Translations under genes and position numbers: made by a program
Origin: Lates calcarifer
Taxonomy: Eukaryota > Chordata > Actinopteri > Centropomidae
DNA: 64,000 nt
Reading direction: 5' to 3'
NCBI RefSeq assembly: GCF_001640805.2
Contig: NC_066856.1
Location: forward strand, 15,227,087-15,291,086
The notes under the pieces: model-generated
Seen by the model: only the letters and a program-made list of their open reading frames with translations
Databases searched by the model: none
Told to the model about the DNA's origin: nothing
In this document: piece after piece, positions 62,486 to 64,000 of the stretch
Layout: each line of letters opens with the position of its first letter
Numbering within the stretch: position 1 is the stretch's first letter

Positions 62486-64000
62486 TGTTGCTTAACAATT
62501 CTAATATAGAGTGGAAGCTGGTCCATTCTAGTCACAGGCTGAAAATCAGTCATATAGTAGTATTCCTTCATTATTCCTATAGGATCCTGGTCTTACCTGG
62601 TCTTACTCTCCAATGGTGGAGAGTAACTAAATACATTTAGTCAAATACTGGACTTAAATGCAAATTTGAGTATTTCCATTTTATGCTACTCAACTACATC
62701 TGAGCGAGAAATATTGTACTTTATACTTCTGTACTTTACTTAAGTAAGACAGACGTAAGAGACATTTACTTGTGGAAGAGTATTGTTACATGGTGATATT
62801 GCTACTTTTAAGTAATCTGAATACTTCTATCACTACTGGAACATGATCTATCAATAGAATTTCACATAATGACACTATGCAATCACACAATACATTTAAA
62901 TAAAAAGCTAGCCATTAGCTGATAAACACTTTATTCCCACACTGTGTCATAAAGCCTTTCAGACCTTTAAAGTGAGTAAATGAATTTACACAGACATCAT
63001 TGTTAATGGTGAGGAAAAAAACCTGAGGCCCACACATATGCTGAGCTCTCCAATTTCCTAACGTTCAACTGGTGAAACATATTTGCCTATCCATTATCAA
63101 CTGTAACAGCAGTGTCCTTAACTTTATTATGGTGACATGTAGGGCATGGCAGCCACATGGGACTCCACAGAGCATGAAAAAAAGGGCTACACAGCTGATC
63201 TGGAGAAAGACAAAGACTGACAGTGTTCTGTTTGCAGGCTACTCCAGCGGCACAATAGAAGATAGGACAATAGGACTCTTTTGACCCATACTGTGGCGAG
63301 GTTTCCCTGGTTTCAGAGAAGAGCTATTGTCTAAAGATCTGGTGCACTCTCATCCAGACAATGGACAGCTTAAACTGATGTAAGTGGGACTCTGCATTAT
63401 GTGATGGTAAACATGTGGTTCATGTAATTTGTTTATTAATGCAACAAGTGGATCGTATTGATTTGACATAAAGTGCAATTGTGTATCAGAGACAAAACTC
63501 AGCAGTGATAGCAGTGAAGCCTTGGTGTTTTCCCACACAAACAACCCACAATCTGTATCTCTATGGATTACATGTGTGTATAAAAATTCACAAGAAAACT
63601 ATAAAAAAAAGTTTTACTGGTTTCTGTTTCTGTGGTACTTTCCCAAAAAAGCACTTGGCACACTTGCATTACTACATCAGTACATTCTCCTGTGTGCACA
63701 ACACTGCTTGAGCTTGAGGCATGCTTGCAGTGCAGTGTTGTTTTTATGAATGGCAAAGTGAGGACAGAGGAGTTCAGATCAATGAATGGTGAACAAAGCT
63801 CATTCAGGGGTTGTAGTCTGCTATAATGGCTGTATGTTTGTCTACTGTGTATATTTATGTGTAGTTGTGTTACCTTTGCATGATTCATTAAAGCCTGATT
63901 ATAACTCTAAATTCACTTTTTTGAGCATTTTAAATAGTTTCTATTAAAAGTTTCATTCAAGCATTTGTATGAATGTTGACTGCTAATTCCTTTATACGAA
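62486..64000. other. Flanking region upstream of the putative promoter
   Basis: AT-rich sequence with no supported exon. It holds a MITE (62611-62838). An ATTAAA motif near 63888 has no associated reading frame and cannot be called a polyadenylation signal. Confidence 0.5.
62611..62838. repeat. Teleost MITE (CAGTGGTGGAAAGTA-type)
   Basis: It starts CAATGGTGGAGAGTAACTAA and ends GAATACTTCTATCACTACTG. The two ends are imperfect inverted repeats of one another (reverse complement of the end: CAGTAGTGATAGAAGTATTC). Inside are TTGAGTATTTCCATTTTATG, TACTTTATACTTCTGTACTT and similar phrases of a common fish element. No coding capacity. Confidence 0.65.

Overview
This window is eukaryotic and looks like a teleost fish chromosome, probably a percomorph. 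It has a split gene with GT-AG introns, long (CA)n, (GATA)n and poly-A runs, and several dispersed repeats that I recognise as common in fish genomes: a repeat containing AATCGATTAAT-like motifs, a repeat with TAGCTTAGCATAAAG, a CAGTGGTGGAAAGTA-type MITE, an L2-type tail with GTCGCTT...GCGYCTGCTAAA, and a LINE tail followed by (GATA)n. There are no prokaryotic operons, CRISPR arrays, phages or intact transposon coding regions.

The only protein-coding gene I can support is a fish arhgap21 (Rho GTPase-activating protein 21), read on the minus strand. Its N-terminal part is here. Read 5' to 3', the supported exons are 23835-23647, 20254-20233 (a 22-nt microexon), 10211-10119, 8457-8379, 7268-7214 and 2681-699. 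Their splice phases (0/0, 0/1, 1/1, 1/2, 2/0, 0/1) chain together exactly. The first five encode the PDZ domain. The last is a large exon for the disordered, serine-rich region. The PH and RhoGAP domains lie beyond the left edge.

Upstream of the PDZ exons there are two candidate 5' ends. One is an open reading frame of 104 codons with a clean phase-0 donor at 28563-28252, preceded by a CpG-containing, 5'UTR-like stretch to about 28.88 kb. The other is a CpG-, GC-box- and CCAAT-rich block at about 62.33-62.48 kb, with a putative noncoding exon ending in a CAG/GTAGTG donor at 62148. The roughly 33 kb between them appears to be a repeat-bearing 5' intron without recognisable exons.

The most notable points are these. 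The large exon contains apparent reading-frame changes near 1391, 1303 and 1198, all in T-runs, and its length is one base short of what the flanking splice phases require. Skipping the 22-nt exon brings in an early stop. One exon's 5' splice site sits inside a perfect 14-bp palindrome next to a (CA)n repeat. The candidate alternative first exon would add a new N-terminus. I found no convincing wholly new system; this is a vertebrate gene locus with some unusual splicing and assembly questions.
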